NCBI GenBank assembly: GCA_049792815.1
Contig: JBARBG010000084.1
Location: forward strand, 1 to 18,453
DNA: 18,453 nucleotides
Direction of reading: 5' to 3'
Source: DAIDKA01 sp049792815
Lineage (GTDB): Bacteria > Pseudomonadota > Gammaproteobacteria > Steroidobacterales > Steroidobacteraceae
Under the pieces are notes generated by a model that saw only the letters and a program-made list of their open reading frames with translations, did no database searches and was not told where the DNA came from. The first letter of the stretch is position 1. Every line of letters starts with the position of its first letter. The position numbers were made by a program, and so were the translations under genes. Positions 16,681 to 18,453 of the stretch are shown piece by piece.

Positions 16681-17356
16681 GGGGTTCGCCGCGCAGCTGC
16701 TGCGCCAGGAACGCCAGGGTGCGCTGGCGCGCGAGCTGCGCGGCAGGCTGATTGAAGCTGGCGCGCATGTCGCAATTGAAGCCGTGATCCGCGTCGGGAT
16801 AGACATAGAAGGTGCCGCGCGTATCCACCGCGCGGATCTTATCGATGTCACTGGCGGGAATGTGGGTGTCCTTGCCGCCAAAGTGGTAAAGCATCGGGCA
16901 CTTTGGCGTTTTGCCCAGCTCCTGCGCGATCGCGCCACCGTAGTAGGCAACACCGCAGGCGACCGGCAGCTCACAGCCGGTGACATAGGCCATCCTGCCC
17001 CCCCAGCAGAATCCCACCACGCCCACACGGCCGGCGTGTTTGACCACCGCGATGCTCGCCGCCAGATCCAGCAGGGTCTTTTCACGCTGCAGCTGCTGCA
17101 CGTAGCCGAAGCCTTCCTTCATGGTGTCCGGGTTGTAGCCCAGCTCGATGCCCTTGCGGACCCGATCGAACACCGCCGGTGCGATCGCCACGTAGCCCTC
17201 GGCGGCATAGCTGTCGGTCACCGCGCGGATATGCGCGTTGACGCCGAAGATTTCCTGGATGACGACGACCGCCCCGCGCGGTTTGCCGGCAGGCGCCGCG
17301 AGCCAGGCGCTGAATTCGTGGCCATCGCGGGCCATGAGGGTGGTGAATTCGCTCAT
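16667..17356 (-). CDS. Dienelactone hydrolase-family alpha/beta hydrolase
   Basis: The 229-residue cytoplasmic protein shows the dienelactone hydrolase fold and triad: Cys117 in GFCWGG, Asp163 in GGKDTHIP and His191 in DADHGF, with Glu35 in IQEIFGVN at the position that activates the cysteine. The classical enzyme opens dienelactone in chlorocatechol breakdown, but no catechol genes are near, and most such homologues have no known substrate. The ATG at 17354-17356 is preceded by AAGGAG seven bases upstream, the best ribosome-binding site in this cluster, so the longer open frame to 17497 is rejected. It lies 28 bases after the diguanylate cyclase gene and overlaps hemH, so the five genes probably form an operon. 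Confidence 0.93.
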   Translation of the reverse strand: MSEFTTLMARDGHEFSAWLAAPAGKPRGAVVVIQEIFGVNAHIRAVTDSYAAEGYVAIAPAVFDRVRKGIELGYNPDTMKEGFGYVQQLQREKTLLDLAASIAVVKHAGRVGVVGFCWGGRMAYVTGCELPVACGVAYYGGAIAQELGKTPKCPMLYHFGGKDTHIPASDIDKIRAVDTRGTFYVYPDADHGFNCDMRASFNQPAAQLARQRTLAFLAQQLRGEPLELH

Positions 17357-17384
17357 GCTTGTGCTCCTTGAGGCGGGCGGTTGC

Positions 17385-18453
17385 TCAGCGCACCACGCAG
17401 CGGTTGCGGCCGCCATCCTTCGCCGCGTACAGCGCGCCGTCGGCTCTCTCGAAAGCCATTTCCGGCGTATCTCCCGTGCGGAAAGTGGTGATGCCACAGG
17501 AGGCGGTGACCGTGACGGGCCGGTCGCGGAAGTGGAAGGCGATGGCCTGAATTGCGGTACGGATCTTGTTGCAGGCCCGCAATGCCTGCTCCGAGTCCAT
17601 GCCGATCATGATCATCACGAACTCCTCGCCGCCATAGCGCCCCATGAAATCCGTGCCGCGCACGCTGCGCGCCAGGTGCTGGCCGAGGATCCGCAGCACC
17701 TTGTCGCCGGCCATGTGGCCGAACTCGTCATTGATGCCCTTGAAGTTGTCTACGTCCCACGCGGCAATGGTGATCGTGCCGCCGTGGCGCTGCCAGCGCG
17801 CGTACTCATGGGTCATACGGTCGTCATAGGCGGCGCGGTTCGGGATGCCGGTCAGCGCATCGATCATGGCCGCCCGTTGTTCGGCCTGCAGGCTGTTCTG
17901 CAGAGCGCGGCTCTCACGCTCCAGTTCCTCCACCCGCGCGCGCAGGCTCAGCGTGCGGTCGACCTGGGCGCTCAGGCGCTCCTCTTCGCGGGAGCGGAAG
18001 TCCGACAGGTGCGTGTTGATCGCCTCGAGCCTGTTGCCGACCCGTCCACGCAGTTCGACCAGCGACACCGCCTGGGTGATGTCCGAGGAGATCTCGTTGA
18101 CCTCGCCCATGACCAGCATGTTCAGTTTCTGGCTGTTGTCACGAGTGCTGCTGCGGTCCTCCTCCTCGTAGGAGAAAAACGCCGAGATCGCCTCCAGCCG
18201 CGAATCGATCTGCACCAGCATGTCCTCGATCTCGCGCTTTTCGCGCAGCAGGGACTGGCGCTGCTCGCCGATCAGATTGGTGACGCGCTCCAGCCGCTCG
18301 GCGAGTTCGTCCGAGGACAGTTCAGTAAAGGACCGGTCATGCAGCGCTGCGATTGCCGGCCGCAGTTCAGGCAGCGCGGACAGCCGGTCGAGCATCTGCG
18401 CCAGTGCCGCGTCGAGGCGCGTCTCGCGTTCCGCGGTGTCGGCAGCCTGGTCC
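17385..18453 (-). CDS. Diguanylate cyclase with coiled-coil N-terminal region (5' end outside the window)
   Basis: The frame is open to the window edge, so the N-terminus is missing; an internal ATG at 18395 is probably not the start because the frame continues upstream with no stop. The visible 355 residues have a charged helical N-terminal part with likely coiled coils (around SLLREKREIEDMLVQIDSRL and RVEELERESRALQNSL), then a GGDEF domain beginning MIDALTGIPNRAAYDD. The catalytic loop is RYGGEEF, an active variant. RGTD sits five residues before it, the RxxD inhibitory site. It should make c-di-GMP from two GTP with product inhibition. No membrane helix is seen in the visible part, so the input signal is unknown. 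It heads the DLH-hemH-VOC-S46 cluster. Confidence 0.92.
   Translation of the reverse strand, partial: DQAADTAERETRLDAALAQMLDRLSALPELRPAIAALHDRSFTELSSDELAERLERVTNLIGEQRQSLLREKREIEDMLVQIDSRLEAISAFFSYEEEDRSSTRDNSQKLNMLVMGEVNEISSDITQAVSLVELRGRVGNRLEAINTHLSDFRSREEERLSAQVDRTLSLRARVEELERESRALQNSLQAEQRAAMIDALTGIPNRAAYDDRMTHEYARWQRHGGTITIAAWDVDNFKGINDEFGHMAGDKVLRILGQHLARSVRGTDFMGRYGGEEFVMIMIGMDSEQALRACNKIRTAIQAIAFHFRDRPVTVTASCGITTFRTGDTPEMAFERADGALYAAKDGGRNRCVVR

Overview
The window is GC-rich, densely packed chromosomal DNA from a Proteobacterium, most likely a gammaproteobacterium of the Xanthomonadales/Nevskiales/Steroidobacterales type. That placement is inferred from the mix of ubiquinone genes (ubiE, ubiJ, ubiB), a DUF971 gene beside ubiE, an S46 dipeptidyl-peptidase, ribosomal protein THX and several c-di-GMP proteins. 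I see no mobile element, CRISPR array, tRNA or rRNA. Almost all of it is housekeeping or signalling genes with very short or negative spacers, and no gene-free stretch exceeds about 180 bases.

Left part (1-6865): the tail of a plus-strand gene, probably trpA, meets a minus-strand run that reads ubiJ, ubiB, a MATE exporter and a PilZ protein. UbiJ (SCP2-type lipid-binding) and UbiB (atypical kinase/ATPase) assist ubiquinone synthesis and overlap by GTGA. Divergent from ubiJ is a plus-strand pair: a DOMON-like protein and a NamZ/DUF1343 exo-N-acetylmuramidase. This pair sits between ubiJ-ubiB and ubiE, genes that form one operon in many relatives.

Middle (6866-10403): upstream of ubiE on the minus strand lie DUF971 and an EAL phosphodiesterase with a degenerate GGDEF domain. 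The 182-base gap between DUF971 and ubiE holds nested GC-rich stems and a strong plus-strand intrinsic terminator, so a small plus-strand RNA is likely there. A 39-residue ribosomal protein THX gene (8953-9072) runs convergently into purN. Divergent from purN is an HNH endonuclease-like gene.

Right part (10411-18453): a small anti-sigma-like zinc-finger membrane protein is divergent from acetyl-CoA synthetase. A perfect palindrome abuts the acs start codon. Then comes a tight minus-strand cluster reading diguanylate cyclase (cut by the window edge), dienelactone hydrolase, ferrochelatase, a two-domain VOC protein and a secreted S46 peptidase. Three genes (PilZ, EAL, GGDEF) cover binding, breakdown and synthesis of c-di-GMP.

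The observations most worth checking are the candidate small RNA at about 6953-7068, the cytoplasmic NamZ/DOMON pair, the palindrome at the acs start, and the orphan anti-sigma-like gene. I found no convincing evidence of a wholly new multi-gene system.
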